In this document: in pieces, positions 16,363-25,606 of the stretch
How the letters are laid out: each line of letters starts with the position of its first letter
How positions within the stretch are numbered: position 1 is the stretch's first letter
From: Oscillospiraceae bacterium
Lineage (GTDB): Bacteria > Bacillota > Clostridia > Oscillospirales > Oscillospiraceae
Assembly (NCBI GenBank): GCA_017440065.1
Contig: JAFSHY010000059.1
Span: 1 to 49,046 of the forward strand
Length of the DNA stretch: 49,046 nt
Direction of reading: 5' to 3'
Notes under the pieces: generated by a model
What the model was told of the DNA's origin: nothing
Seen by the model: only the letters and a program-made list of their open reading frames with translations
Database searches by the model: none
Translations under genes and position numbers: made by a program

Positions 16363-17736
16363 ATGGATATCAATGAATCTCTTCGTTATCTGAATATCGG
16401 TCTGCCGGAAGATATCCTGCGGAAAAAGATGTACGGCGATTTTGAAGGCGCCATCCGCATGATCGACCGCCGCCTGCAGGATCCGAATCTGCCCGAGGGC
16501 ATGCGGCAGTGCATGATCGCGGAAAAGTATATCATGTCCATCACCGCGGAGGAATATCCCTATACCTTTGAGGAGGGCCTCAGGCTGCTGCAGGAGCTGC
16601 TGCCGGATTTCACGGCGCAGGATCTGCAGGACCGCATCGATGACGGCAAGGTACGCTGGATCTATGTGAACGGCGAGCTGCGGCTCATCGCATCCTTTAT
16701 CGATTCTCTGAAGGGCCGCGATTCCGCGCTGGATGCCATCGCGGCGCAGGATCCCGAACAGGCAGAACGGCAGAAGGGCCGCGACGCTCTGATGTCCCAT
16801 ATCTTTCAGATGAAGCAGGAAGGCAACTCTGCCCTCCGCATCCGGATGCGCGCCTCCATCCGTCTGAACGATGAGCAGTTTGAAAAGGGCATGTTTGCCC
16901 GTGTCCATCTGCCCATTCCCGCCGCCTGCCTGCAGCAGAGCGACATCGTCATTGAAAAAATGTTCCCCGAAAACGGCATGATCGCGCCGGAGGATGCCGT
17001 GCAGCGCACCGTTTGCTGGGAAGAAACCATGGAAGAAAACCACGAATTCTCCGTGGAATACTCCTATACCCACCGCGCCGTCTACCATGACCTCTGGAAT
17101 GTGACGGCCGAACCGCAGACTCACGATTTCTGCATCGCGGAGGAAGAACCGCATATCTCCTTCTCTCCCTATATCCGCTATCTGGCGCGGACGCTGACCG
17201 AAGGCGTGACCGACCCGCTGGAAAAGGCCAGAAGGTTCTATGATTTCATCACCATGAATATGCGTTATGCCTTCGAGCCGCCCTACATCCTGCTGGAAAA
17301 TATCTCCGACCACTGCGCCAAGACGGGAATGGCAGACTGCGGCGTCTTCGCCCTGCTGTTCATTACTCTGTGCCGCTGCGCAGGCATTCCCGCCCGCTGG
17401 CAGAGCGGTCTCGTGGCCGGTGAATACATCTGCGGCAACCATGACTGGGCGCAGTTCTATCTGGAGCCGTGGGGCTGGCTGTTTGCCGACTGCTCCTTCG
17501 GCACCGCTGCCCGCTTCAGCGGCAATGAAGAGCGCCGCCGCTTCTACTTCGGCAACCTCGATCCCTGCCGCATGGTGGCCAACAGCGAATATCAGCGCGG
17601 CTTCACCGTCCCCAAGCAGCAGTGGCGGCAGGACCCCTATGACAACCAGTCCGGTGAATTTGAGACCGCGGACAGAGGCTTCCGTCTGAAAGATCTGACC
17701 GATACGAAGGAAGTGCTTTCCATTCAGCCGCTATGA
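16363..17736 (+). CDS. transglutaminase-like cysteine peptidase family protein
   Basis: A 457-residue cytoplasmic-looking protein. The C-terminal half is a transglutaminase-like domain with a Cys-His-Asp triad visible as C326 (MADCGVFALL), H360 (CGNHDWAQFY) and D376 (LFADCSFG). The N-terminal 280 or so residues are helical and then beta-rich, and I do not recognise them. Bacterial members often hydrolyse amide bonds in peptides, so a peptidase role on imported peptides is the likely job here. GGAG lies ten bases before ATG 16363. It follows the in-operon hairpin and is followed by an epimerase gene after 13 bases. Confidence 0.82.
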   Translation: MDINESLRYLNIGLPEDILRKKMYGDFEGAIRMIDRRLQDPNLPEGMRQCMIAEKYIMSITAEEYPYTFEEGLRLLQELLPDFTAQDLQDRIDDGKVRWIYVNGELRLIASFIDSLKGRDSALDAIAAQDPEQAERQKGRDALMSHIFQMKQEGNSALRIRMRASIRLNDEQFEKGMFARVHLPIPAACLQQSDIVIEKMFPENGMIAPEDAVQRTVCWEETMEENHEFSVEYSYTHRAVYHDLWNVTAEPQTHDFCIAEEEPHISFSPYIRYLARTLTEGVTDPLEKARRFYDFITMNMRYAFEPPYILLENISDHCAKTGMADCGVFALLFITLCRCAGIPARWQSGLVAGEYICGNHDWAQFYLEPWGWLFADCSFGTAARFSGNEERRRFYFGNLDPCRMVANSEYQRGFTVPKQQWRQDPYDNQSGEFETADRGFRLKDLTDTKEVLSIQPL

Positions 17737-17749
17737 GAGAGGTGTGCGC

Positions 17750-18832
17750 ATGAAGATTACAGACATTGAGATCAAAACGCTGGTGCTGCCCTTTCCCGCG
17801 CCGATCAGGATCGCCTTCGCGGTGATCGAGGGCGCCACGGGCGTGTTCGTACGGATCAAAACGGACGAAGGCATCTTCGGCATCGGTGAGGCTTCGCCCT
17901 TCGGCCCTGTGACCGGCGAAACGGTGGAATCCACCGTGGCGGCGCTGGAGCTGTTCCGCCCCATGCTCATCGGCCGCGACCCCACCGATCTGGAAGGCAT
18001 CCATGCCGACATGGATCGGCTGCTGGCCTACAACGGCAGCGCCAAATGCGCCGTGGATATCGCGCTCTACGATATCATCGGCAAGGCGGCGGGGCTGCCG
18101 CTCTATAAGGTGCTGGGCGGCGCGAACCCCACCGTGGAAAACGACAATACCATCCATATCGATACCCCCGCGGAGATGCAGCGGCTGGCAAAGCAATACG
18201 TGGCGCAGGGCTACCGCATTCTGAAGATCAAGACCGGTATCGATCCCGAAACGGACATTGAGGCCGTCCGCCTGATCCGCGAAGCCGTCGGCCCCGCGAT
18301 CCGCCTGCGCATCGATGCCAATCAGGGCTATGACCTCTGCACCGCCGTCCGTGTGCTGAACGCGATGAAAGACCTCGGCGTGGAAGCGGCGGAGCAGCCG
18401 CTGCCCTACTGGGATGTGGAAGGCATGGCGCGGCTGCGCAGCCGGGTGCCGGGCATCCGGATCATGGCGGATGAAAGCGTCCATGATCCCCACGATGCCA
18501 TGCGCGTGATCCGCGCCGGCGCTGCCGATGTCATCAACATCAAACTGATGAAGTGCGGCGGCATCTATCCCGCCCTGAAGATCAATGCTGCGGCGGAGGC
18601 TGCGGGCGTGACCTGCATGGTGGGCTGCATGGCGGACAGCAAGATCGCCATTGCCGCCGGTCTGGCGCTGGTGGCCGCGCAGCGGAATATCGCGGATGCC
18701 GATCTGGACGGGTTCCTGCATAAGAAGGATCCGGAAATGGGCATGAAGGGCGGCTTTACCTATGAAGGCGGCACCTTTACGCTGACGGATAAGCCGGGTC
18801 TTGGTATAGACTTTGATTTTGATGCCATTTAA
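17750..18832 (+). CDS. dipeptide epimerase 1 (enolase superfamily, L-Ala-D/L-Glu epimerase type)
   Basis: A 360-residue enolase-superfamily enzyme of the muconate-lactonising/dipeptide epimerase subgroup. All catalytic elements are visible: K159-I-K161, metal ligands D189, E215 and D241, and K265. A DxD motif (D318-L-D320), which binds the dipeptide amino group in characterised epimerases, supports a dipeptide substrate. These enzymes invert the C-terminal residue of dipeptides such as L-Ala-D-Glu from murein, allowing normal peptidases to finish degradation. ATG 17750 is chosen because AGAGAGG lies seven bases upstream. It is paralogous to the second epimerase at 19756. Confidence 0.9.
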   Translation: MKITDIEIKTLVLPFPAPIRIAFAVIEGATGVFVRIKTDEGIFGIGEASPFGPVTGETVESTVAALELFRPMLIGRDPTDLEGIHADMDRLLAYNGSAKCAVDIALYDIIGKAAGLPLYKVLGGANPTVENDNTIHIDTPAEMQRLAKQYVAQGYRILKIKTGIDPETDIEAVRLIREAVGPAIRLRIDANQGYDLCTAVRVLNAMKDLGVEAAEQPLPYWDVEGMARLRSRVPGIRIMADESVHDPHDAMRVIRAGAADVINIKLMKCGGIYPALKINAAAEAAGVTCMVGCMADSKIAIAAGLALVAAQRNIADADLDGFLHKKDPEMGMKGGFTYEGGTFTLTDKPGLGIDFDFDAI

Positions 18833-18844
18833 GGAGGACGCAAC

Positions 18845-19651
18845 ATGAAAAAAGTATTTATCAGCGCCGATATTGAGGGCATTTCCTGCTGTGTTACCCC
18901 CGAATCCACGATTCCCGGCGGTCACGAATACGAACGCTGCCGCCGCGAAATGACGGATGAGGTGCTGGCTGCCGCCGAAGGCGCCCATGCAGCCGGCGCC
19001 GACCTTGTGGTCATCAAGGATGCCCACGGCTGCGCCCTCAACATCTATCCGGAAGATATGCCGGAATATGTGCAGCTGATCCGCGGCTGGCAGAATGATC
19101 CTCGGCTGATGGTGGAAGGTCTGGATGAGAGCTTCGACTGCGCCATGTTCATCGGCTACCACAATGCCGCCGGTGAGGAGGGCAATTCCCTCAGCCATAC
19201 GATCTCCGGCCGTGCCCTGCAGCGCATCACCGTCAACGGAATGCCCGGCTCGGAATTTTTGATCTATAGCTGGCTGGCCGCGTTCTACGGTGTTCCCACC
19301 GTCCTGCTGACCGGTGACAAGGCCCTCTGCGAATCCTCCGCGAAGCTGCATCCCAAGCTTTTCACCGTGGCGGCCAAGGAAGCCTGCGGTGAGCAGACCA
19401 CCTGCTACAGTCCCAAACTGGTGCACCGGCAGATCCGCGAGGCTGCCGAAGCCGCTGTTGGTCAGAATCTGACCGATGCCGGCATCACGCTGCCGGAGCA
19501 TTTCAGGGTGGAGATGGATTTCCACGACCATAAGCGAGCCGCCCGAATGAGCTTCTATCCCGGCATGACCCGCCGCTCTGCCAAGGTGCTTTCCTTTGAG
19601 AGCGATAGCTGGTATGAAGTCTGCAGAATGCTGGTATTCGCGCTGTGTTAA
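18845..19651 (+). CDS. dppA: M55 family D-aminopeptidase (DppA-like)
   Basis: A 268-residue M55 metallopeptidase, close to the usual length. The zinc ligands of Bacillus DppA map to D9, E11, H61, H106 and E137, and the catalytic histidine to H118. DppA enzymes form a cytoplasmic decamer that removes N-terminal D-residues such as D-Ala from short peptides. The gene starts 12 bases after the epimerase with AAGGAGG before ATG 18845. Its presence strongly points to D-amino acid-containing peptides as the substrate of the whole block. A GC-rich hairpin follows. Confidence 0.92.
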   Translation: MKKVFISADIEGISCCVTPESTIPGGHEYERCRREMTDEVLAAAEGAHAAGADLVVIKDAHGCALNIYPEDMPEYVQLIRGWQNDPRLMVEGLDESFDCAMFIGYHNAAGEEGNSLSHTISGRALQRITVNGMPGSEFLIYSWLAAFYGVPTVLLTGDKALCESSAKLHPKLFTVAAKEACGEQTTCYSPKLVHRQIREAAEAAVGQNLTDAGITLPEHFRVEMDFHDHKRAARMSFYPGMTRRSAKVLSFESDSWYEVCRMLVFALC

Positions 19652-19678
19652 ATAAAGAAATAACTTGCCTTTCCTGAC

Positions 19679-19719
19679 GTTCCGTCCGCCGCGGGATGCA
19701 GCATCCCGGCGGGCGGAAC
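19679..19719 (+). other. large intercistronic hairpin
   Basis: GTTCCGTCCGCCGCGGGATGC pairs nearly fully with the following GCATCCCGGCGGGCGGAAC around a one-base loop. There is no T-tract after it, so it is more likely an mRNA-processing or stabilising structure than a terminator. Confidence 0.6.
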
Positions 19720-19755
19720 AGACGGAAAAGAAGTCAAACAATAAGGAGAAGAAAC

Positions 19756-20835
19756 ATGAAAATTACCGACATTAAGATTGAAAAATTTGCAGCCCCCCTG
19801 GCAGAACCCTTCCGCGTTGCATTTGGCGTCATTGAAAACAGCTATTGCTGGATGGTCAAGGTGTCCACCGATGAAGGCATCTACGGCCTCGGCGCCGCAG
19901 CGCCTCTCGGCTTCGTCACCGGCGAGACCGAAGAGACCTGCTACCTCGTCCTCAAGATGTTTGCCGAAGCCCTGATCGGCCACGATGCCCTCGATATCGC
20001 CGGCGCCCATGCCAAGATGGATCAGATGATCCACGGCAACGGCTCCTCCAAGTGCGCCATCGATATCGCCCTGCATGATATTGCCGGTAAGGCTGCCGGT
20101 CTGCCCCTCTATAAGCTGCTGGGCGGCACCGATCCCGTGGTGCATAATGATATCACCATCGGCATCAACCCCGTGGAAAAGATGCTGGCCGATGCCGAAA
20201 AGTATGTCTTCGAGAAGGGCTTCAAGATTCTGAAGGTCAAGATCGGCAACGACCTCAGCCACGATATCGAGGTTCTGACCAAAATGCGCAAGCTGGTCGG
20301 CGAGGATGTCCGCATCCGCATCGACGCCAACCAGGGCTACGACGTCCCCACTGCGCTGGCTGCCATGAAGGAATTCGAGAAGATCGGCATCGATGCCGCT
20401 GAGCAGTTCCTGCCCTGGTGGGACTTTGACGGCGCTGCCGAGCTGAAGAGAAAGAACACCTCCAAGCTGCATCTGATGCTGGATGAATCCATCCATAATG
20501 TCCATGACGCCAAGCGCGCTTTCTCCATGGACTGCGCGGACTTCTATAACATCAAACTGATGAAGTGCGGCGGCCTCTACTGGGGCGCGAAGATCGCCGA
20601 TTTCGCCGAGCAGCACGGTGTGCAGTGCATGGTCGGCTGCATGCAGGAAAACAAGATCTCCATCACCGCCGGTGTCAGCCTCGTGGCGGCCAAGAAGGCC
20701 ATCGTGGAAGCCGACTGCGACAGCTTCATGTTCTATAAGGGCGACGATGACGGCATCGAAGGCGGCTTCACCCGCGAAGGCGGCGTCTTTACGCTGCTGG
20801 AGAAGCCCGGCCTCGGCATTGATCTCGACTTTTAA
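19756..20835 (+). CDS. dipeptide epimerase 2 (enolase superfamily)
   Basis: A 359-residue paralogue of the epimerase at 17750. The catalytic set is intact: K160-V-K162, D190, E216, D243, K267 and the dipeptide-binding D320-C-D322. The active-site-capping loop near residues 20-30 differs (GVIENSYCWM versus AVIEGATGVF), and a GDDDG insertion lies near the C-terminus, so its dipeptide preference is probably different. Having two copies suggests at least two epimerisable dipeptides. ATG 19756 has AAGGAG (19743-19748); the longer frame from 19696 would include the hairpin. The next hydrolase gene starts 19 bases on. Confidence 0.9.
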   Translation: MKITDIKIEKFAAPLAEPFRVAFGVIENSYCWMVKVSTDEGIYGLGAAAPLGFVTGETEETCYLVLKMFAEALIGHDALDIAGAHAKMDQMIHGNGSSKCAIDIALHDIAGKAAGLPLYKLLGGTDPVVHNDITIGINPVEKMLADAEKYVFEKGFKILKVKIGNDLSHDIEVLTKMRKLVGEDVRIRIDANQGYDVPTALAAMKEFEKIGIDAAEQFLPWWDFDGAAELKRKNTSKLHLMLDESIHNVHDAKRAFSMDCADFYNIKLMKCGGLYWGAKIADFAEQHGVQCMVGCMQENKISITAGVSLVAAKKAIVEADCDSFMFYKGDDDGIEGGFTREGGVFTLLEKPGLGIDLDF

Positions 20836-20854
20836 TTGACAAGGAGGAAGCGCC

Positions 20855-22354
20855 ATGCTGGATATGAATCAGATTCGGAGTATGCTGGAAGCGGAATTGA
20901 AAAGCTGGGATCAGGTGTCGGTCGGCGTGGGCATCGTCAAGGACGGAGAAGTCCTCCTGGCCGACGGCTTCGGCTTCGCTGACGCGGAAGAAGGCCGCAA
21001 GGCGGACGGCAAGACTCTGTACCAGATCGGCAGCTGCTCCAAGGCGTTTACGTCCGCAGCCGCAGCCGTGCTGGTGGATCAGGGCAAGCTCAAGTGGGAT
21101 GAGCCCGCGAGAAATTACCTGCCGTGGCTGAAATTCAAGGATCCCTATGTGGCAGAACATGTGACTGTCCGCGATATGCTCTGCCACCGCACCGGTCTGC
21201 CCCGCTATGACCCTTACTGGATCTGCAATCCCTGCACCCGTAAGGAGATGGTGGAAAACCTCAAAAATATGGATTCCGTCTGCGGCTTCCGCGCGGGCTG
21301 GAACTATCAGAACAACTGCTATGCCGCCGTGGGCATGATCATCGAGGAAGTGTCCGGCATGACCTGGGAGGCCTTCGTGCAGAAGTATCTGCTGGATCCC
21401 ATCGGCATGACCCGCACTACCTTCTATATCGATGCCGCCTGCGCGGATGACAACCACGCAAAGCCCTATGACCGCAAGCCCGATGATCCCATGAAGGGCT
21501 GGCAGCGGATCGACTGGCTGAAGAGTCCGCTGGAGGATTGGAAGCAGGGCATCGGCGCTCCCTGGGGACCTGCCGGCTCCATCATCTCCTGCCCCGAGGA
21601 CATGGTCAAGTGGATGCAGTTCCACCTCAACAAGGGCAAGGTCGGCGAGGAGCAGATCATCTCCGAAGCCAATATGAAGGAACTGCACAAGGTCAATATG
21701 GTCATGGACGAGCCGCTGATCGCCAAGTTCCCCGAGGTCAGCTTCCCCTCCTACGGCATGGGCTGGTTTATCGATTGCTACCGCGGCAGAAAGATGATCC
21801 AGCATGGCGGCAACATCAACGGCTTCTCTACGCTGACGGCCATGCTGCCCGAACAGAATGCGGGCATCTTCGTCATCACCAATTTTGACGGCTCCGTGAT
21901 GACCTATTCCGCCATGTATGATATTGCCGACCGCATCCTCGGCGAGCAGGCAGAACCCTCCTGGCCGCAGCGCTGGCACGAGCGGATGGAAAAGATGCTG
22001 GAGGCCAGAAAAGCAGCGGAAGGTGAGGAAAAGCGGGTGGAAGGCACCGCTCCCAGCCATGCCCTCGTGGACTATGCCGGCACTTATCGCCACGATGCGC
22101 TGGGCAGAGTGCTGATCCGCGAACAGGACGGGCAGCTGCAGATCGCCTATGATTTCTACGATACCTTCTGCAAGCTGGAGCATTGGCATTACGATACCTT
22201 TAAGGCGTCGGATCCCGCCTGCCTCATCAACGGCATGAAGGCGAGATTTATGATGAGCGAAGACGGCACCATCGACCGCGTGGAGATCCCGCTGGCGCTG
22301 GATCCCAGAGTGCCGACGACCATCTTTACCCGTGACGCAGAAAACAAGGAGTGA
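20855..22354 (+). CDS. beta-lactamase-fold serine hydrolase, paralogue A
   Basis: A 499-residue protein with the catalytic domain in residues 1-370 or so and a C-terminal DUF3471-like lipocalin-type domain (YAGTYRHDALGRVLIREQDG). Motifs are S60-C-S-K63, Y151-Q-N153 and the HGG box (IQHGGNINGF). It has no signal peptide. It closely resembles the genes at 22360 and 23903, showing local duplication. Relatives include D-aminopeptidases and esterases; with the epimerases and DppA next to it, cleavage of D-peptides in the cytoplasm is the best guess. AAGGAGG (20841-20847) precedes ATG 20855. Confidence 0.87.
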   Translation: MLDMNQIRSMLEAELKSWDQVSVGVGIVKDGEVLLADGFGFADAEEGRKADGKTLYQIGSCSKAFTSAAAAVLVDQGKLKWDEPARNYLPWLKFKDPYVAEHVTVRDMLCHRTGLPRYDPYWICNPCTRKEMVENLKNMDSVCGFRAGWNYQNNCYAAVGMIIEEVSGMTWEAFVQKYLLDPIGMTRTTFYIDAACADDNHAKPYDRKPDDPMKGWQRIDWLKSPLEDWKQGIGAPWGPAGSIISCPEDMVKWMQFHLNKGKVGEEQIISEANMKELHKVNMVMDEPLIAKFPEVSFPSYGMGWFIDCYRGRKMIQHGGNINGFSTLTAMLPEQNAGIFVITNFDGSVMTYSAMYDIADRILGEQAEPSWPQRWHERMEKMLEARKAAEGEEKRVEGTAPSHALVDYAGTYRHDALGRVLIREQDGQLQIAYDFYDTFCKLEHWHYDTFKASDPACLINGMKARFMMSEDGTIDRVEIPLALDPRVPTTIFTRDAENKE

Positions 22355-22359
22355 GCATC

Positions 22360-23874
22360 ATGATGAATGAGCAGCAATTTCTGGAATCCTTCCGCACAAA
22401 AGTGGAAGAGAGCCTGAAACTTTGGGATTCTCCCTCCATCTCCATCGGCATCATCAAGGACGGCAGAACCGTCCTCTGCGAAGGCTTCGGCTATCGTGAT
22501 GCGGAGCAGAAACTGCCCGCCACCAAGGATACCCTCTATCAGATCGGCAGCTGCACCAAGGCCTTTACGGCGGCGCTGGTGGCCATTCTTGCCGATCAGG
22601 GCAAGCTCTCCTGGGATGAGCCCATTGTGAACTATATGCCCGAGGTGCGCTTCTACGATGACAACACCACCTCCACGCTGACCGTGCGCGATCTGCTCTG
22701 CCATCGCAGCGGCCTGCCCCGCCATGAATATTCCTGGTACGGCAGCACCTTCACCAAGAATGAACTGATCCATAACCTCCGCTATCTGGAGCCGAACCAG
22801 CCCATCCGTGCCAAGTTCCAGTACAATAACTACGGCTATATTCTTGCCGGCTATATTGTAGAGAAGCTGACGGGCAAGACCTGGGAGCAGTGCGTCAGGG
22901 AATACATCATGGATCCCCTCGGTATGACCCGCAGCAATATGTTTGTCGATGCCATTCGGGCCGATTCCGACCATGCAGAACCCTATGACCGCACCGACCC
23001 CGCTGCCAGCCTCGTGAAGGGTATGGAGAAGATCCCCTTCTACAAGATGCCGGAGGAGGACTATGAAAAGGGCATCGGCGCGCCGCTCGGCCCTGCCGGT
23101 ACCATCAATTCCTCCGCAGAAGAAATGCTCAAATGGGTTGCCATGCACATGAACGGCGGCGAATTTGAGGGGAAACGCGTCATCAGTGAAAAGGCCATCC
23201 GGGAACTGCATCTGCCCCATATGCTGCTGCCCGGCGGCAGAGGGATGCCCTGCGATGAAATCAAGGGAAATTCCTATGCCCTTGGCTGGATGACGGAGAC
23301 CTACCGCGGCTATACGCTGGTGGAGCACGGCGGCAACATCAACGGCTTCTCTGCCTATACCAGCTTCCTGCCGGAGCTGAATCTCGGTGTGGTGGCTTAT
23401 ACGAATATGAATGTCAGCATCCTCCATCAGGCGCTGTCCCGTGAAGTTTACGACTATTATATGGGCGTGGAGAGCGGCGATTGGGTGAACCGCTGCTATG
23501 AACAGATGTCCAAGGCCGGCAGTACCCGCGGCAATATGATGAAGGCCTACACCGGTGAAAAGAAAGAGGGCACCGTATGGAGTCATCCGCTGGAGGACTA
23601 TGCAGGCACCTATTTCCATGCCGGCTATATGCCTGTGGAGGTCACGCTGGAGGATGGCAAGCTCTTCATGCAGTTCAACGAAGTGAAGACGGAACTGCGC
23701 CATTTCCACTATGATACCTTCGTCACCAGTGACCTCATGGGCGGCGGCGAGATTCCTCCCGGTCTGCCGGTGCAGTTCTCTGCGGAAGCTTTCCGCAGCA
23801 CCGTCGGCGCGCTGACGATGCCCCTCTGCTTCGAGCCGGGCGCCGAACCGACCCGCTTCACCCGCAAAGACTGA
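22360..23874 (+). CDS. beta-lactamase-fold serine hydrolase, paralogue B
   Basis: A 504-residue protein of the same architecture as paralogue A. Motifs are S64-C-T-K67, Y155-N-N157 and the HGG box (VEHGGNINGF), followed by the C-terminal domain (YAGTYFHAGYMPVEVTLEDG). It is the most divergent of the three adjacent copies, for example in the region after the Tyr motif, which may reflect another substrate. ATG 22360 is chosen because AAGGAG (22346-22351) lies eight bases upstream; that site overlaps the end of paralogue A, so the two are translationally linked. Confidence 0.87.
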   Translation: MMNEQQFLESFRTKVEESLKLWDSPSISIGIIKDGRTVLCEGFGYRDAEQKLPATKDTLYQIGSCTKAFTAALVAILADQGKLSWDEPIVNYMPEVRFYDDNTTSTLTVRDLLCHRSGLPRHEYSWYGSTFTKNELIHNLRYLEPNQPIRAKFQYNNYGYILAGYIVEKLTGKTWEQCVREYIMDPLGMTRSNMFVDAIRADSDHAEPYDRTDPAASLVKGMEKIPFYKMPEEDYEKGIGAPLGPAGTINSSAEEMLKWVAMHMNGGEFEGKRVISEKAIRELHLPHMLLPGGRGMPCDEIKGNSYALGWMTETYRGYTLVEHGGNINGFSAYTSFLPELNLGVVAYTNMNVSILHQALSREVYDYYMGVESGDWVNRCYEQMSKAGSTRGNMMKAYTGEKKEGTVWSHPLEDYAGTYFHAGYMPVEVTLEDGKLFMQFNEVKTELRHFHYDTFVTSDLMGGGEIPPGLPVQFSAEAFRSTVGALTMPLCFEPGAEPTRFTRKD

Positions 23875-23902
23875 ACCGATTGTTTCAAAAAGGAGAATGA
23901 CA

Positions 23903-25405
23903 ATGAACGCTGCTGTGTACCGTGAAAAAATCGAACGGGAAGTCAAGGCGTGGGCCATGCCTTCTATCGCTGTCGGCATCCTCAAGGATGGCGAGACCGT
24001 GATGGCGGAGGGCTTTGGCTATGCCGATGTGGATGGCAGGAGAAAGCCCGATGCCGATACCCTGTACCAGATCGGCAGCTGCTCCAAGGCCTTTACCGCT
24101 GCCGCCGCTGCCATCCTTGCCGATCAGGGTAAGCTGGATTGGGACAAACCTGCCCGCGAATATCTGCCCTGGCTGCGCTTTAAAGAATCCTTCATGACCG
24201 AAAACGTGTCCGTCCGTGACCTGCTGTGCCACCGCACCGGACTGCCCCGCTACGATGCCTACTGGGTCGGCAGCGCCTGCACCCGCCGCGATATGGTGGA
24301 AAACCTGCGGAATATGGACCGTGTCTGCGGCTTCCGTGCCGGCTGGAACTACCAGAACTTCTGCTATGTGGCCGTCGGCATGATCGTGGAGGAAATCTCC
24401 GGCATGAGCTGGGAGCAGTTCGTGCAGGAAAACCTGCTGGATCCCCTCGGCATGACCCGCACCTTCTTCTGGCTGGATGATATGGCGGAGCAGGAAAACC
24501 GCTCCTTCCCCTATGAGCCGGAGAACGAACTGGAAGGCACCGGCATGAAGCGGGTGGATCATCTGCGCTTCCCTGCCGAAAACCGCGAAGCGGGTGTCGG
24601 TGCACCCTACGGCCCCGCAGGCGCCATCATCTCCTGCATCAGCGATATGATGAAGTGGGTGAAATTCCAGCTGAACAAGGGTAAGGTCGGTGACAAGCAG
24701 ATCATTTCCGAAAAGAATATGCGCGAAATGCACCGCATCAATATGATCATGGAGAAGCCTCTGCTGGCCGATCATCCCGAGCAGGATCTGCACGGCTACG
24801 GCATGGGCTGGTTCGTGGAATCCCACCGCGGCCATAAGGTCATCCACCACGGCGGCAACGTCAATGGCTACAGCGCCCATATGTTCTTTGTCCCCGATCT
24901 GGATCTGGCCAGCGTCACGCTGATCAATTTCGGTCATGCCCGCATGACCTGGGCCATGATGTACGATACCATCGACGAAGCCCTCGGTATCGAGGACGGC
25001 AACTGGCATGAGCGGATGCGCGGCATGGTGCAGAAGCAGGTCGAAGCCGGCAAGAAGCACCTCGAAAAGCTGGAAGAGGAGCGGGTGGCCGATACCAAGC
25101 CTGCCCATCCGATGGCCGACTATGCCGGCACTTACGAAACGGCCGCCTACGGCGATATCGTTGTCCGGGAAGAAAACGGCGAGCTCTTCCTCAAATATAA
25201 CCTGCTGAAGGAAGGCAAGCTGGAGCATTACCACTATGAAACCTTCCGCGTCAATGACGCCTCCTGCGACTTTAACTTTATGCAGATCCACTTCAAGACC
25301 GATCCCAAGGGCAAGGTCTGCGGTCTGGAAATCGCCATCGGCGATCCCCGTCAGAAGGCTGAATTCTACACCCGTAAGCCCGAAACGGCAAAAGCGGAAG
25401 CATGA
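23903..25405 (+). CDS. beta-lactamase-fold serine hydrolase, paralogue C
   Basis: A 500-residue protein very similar to paralogue A in the active-site region (LYQIGSCSKAFT and CGFRAGWNYQN are shared). Motifs are S59-C-S-K62, Y150-Q-N152 and HHGGNVNGY. The C-terminal domain again resembles DUF3471 (YAGTYETAAYGDIVVREENG). No secretion signal. ATG 23903 is chosen because AAAGGAG (23889-23895) is seven bases upstream; an ATG at 23897 is too close. It overlaps the following 40-codon ORF by four bases (ATGA). Confidence 0.87.
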   Translation: MNAAVYREKIEREVKAWAMPSIAVGILKDGETVMAEGFGYADVDGRRKPDADTLYQIGSCSKAFTAAAAAILADQGKLDWDKPAREYLPWLRFKESFMTENVSVRDLLCHRTGLPRYDAYWVGSACTRRDMVENLRNMDRVCGFRAGWNYQNFCYVAVGMIVEEISGMSWEQFVQENLLDPLGMTRTFFWLDDMAEQENRSFPYEPENELEGTGMKRVDHLRFPAENREAGVGAPYGPAGAIISCISDMMKWVKFQLNKGKVGDKQIISEKNMREMHRINMIMEKPLLADHPEQDLHGYGMGWFVESHRGHKVIHHGGNVNGYSAHMFFVPDLDLASVTLINFGHARMTWAMMYDTIDEALGIEDGNWHERMRGMVQKQVEAGKKHLEKLEEERVADTKPAHPMADYAGTYETAAYGDIVVREENGELFLKYNLLKEGKLEHYHYETFRVNDASCDFNFMQIHFKTDPKGKVCGLEIAIGDPRQKAEFYTRKPETAKAEA

Positions 25406-25524
25406 GCGCAGCGGATATCAGGATTCCTGCCGCCGATCCCGCACCCTTCCTTATCGATGTCAGCGAAAATGAATGCCTCGTACCGGAAAACTACCGCGTG
25501 GTGCTTCCCGTTCTTCCGGAGTAA
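25402..25524 (+). CDS. small translationally coupled ORF, unknown
   Basis: A 40-residue acidic, proline-containing peptide (MSAADIRIPAADPAPFLIDV then SENECLVPENYRVVLPVLPE). Its ATG overlaps the preceding stop codon as ATGA, a typical coupling arrangement, and the frame stays open to TAA at 25522. There is no membrane segment. It may be a real small protein, or the remaining start of a longer gene cut off when the regulator module was placed behind it. A stem-loop (TTCCCGTT at 25505-25512 with AACGGGAA at 25523-25530) covers its end. Confidence 0.45.
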   Translation: MSAADIRIPAADPAPFLIDVSENECLVPENYRVVLPVLPE

Positions 25525-25530
25525 CGGGAA

Positions 25531-25584
25531 TTGACAAAAGGGAAAGAATATGATAGCATTTATATGCTCTAATTGGAGCATATA
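25531..25584 (+). promoter_or_regulatory. promoter plus palindromic operator of the ribbon-helix-helix gene
   Basis: TTGACA (25531-25536), 17 bases, TAGCAT (25554-25559), then a 24-bp palindrome (25561-25584; arms TATATGCTC and GAGCATATA, perfect, six-base centre). It is the same arrangement as at 14287-14340. Autoregulation by the gene that follows is the simplest reading. Confidence 0.8.
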
Positions 25585-25606
25585 CATCCTGACGGAGGGG
25601 AAGATA

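Noticed and set aside
14420..25405. Antibiotic-resistance interpretation of the beta-lactamase-fold genes
   Set aside because: All four lack signal peptides and sit with peptide epimerases and a D-aminopeptidase, so a metabolic role on peptides fits better.
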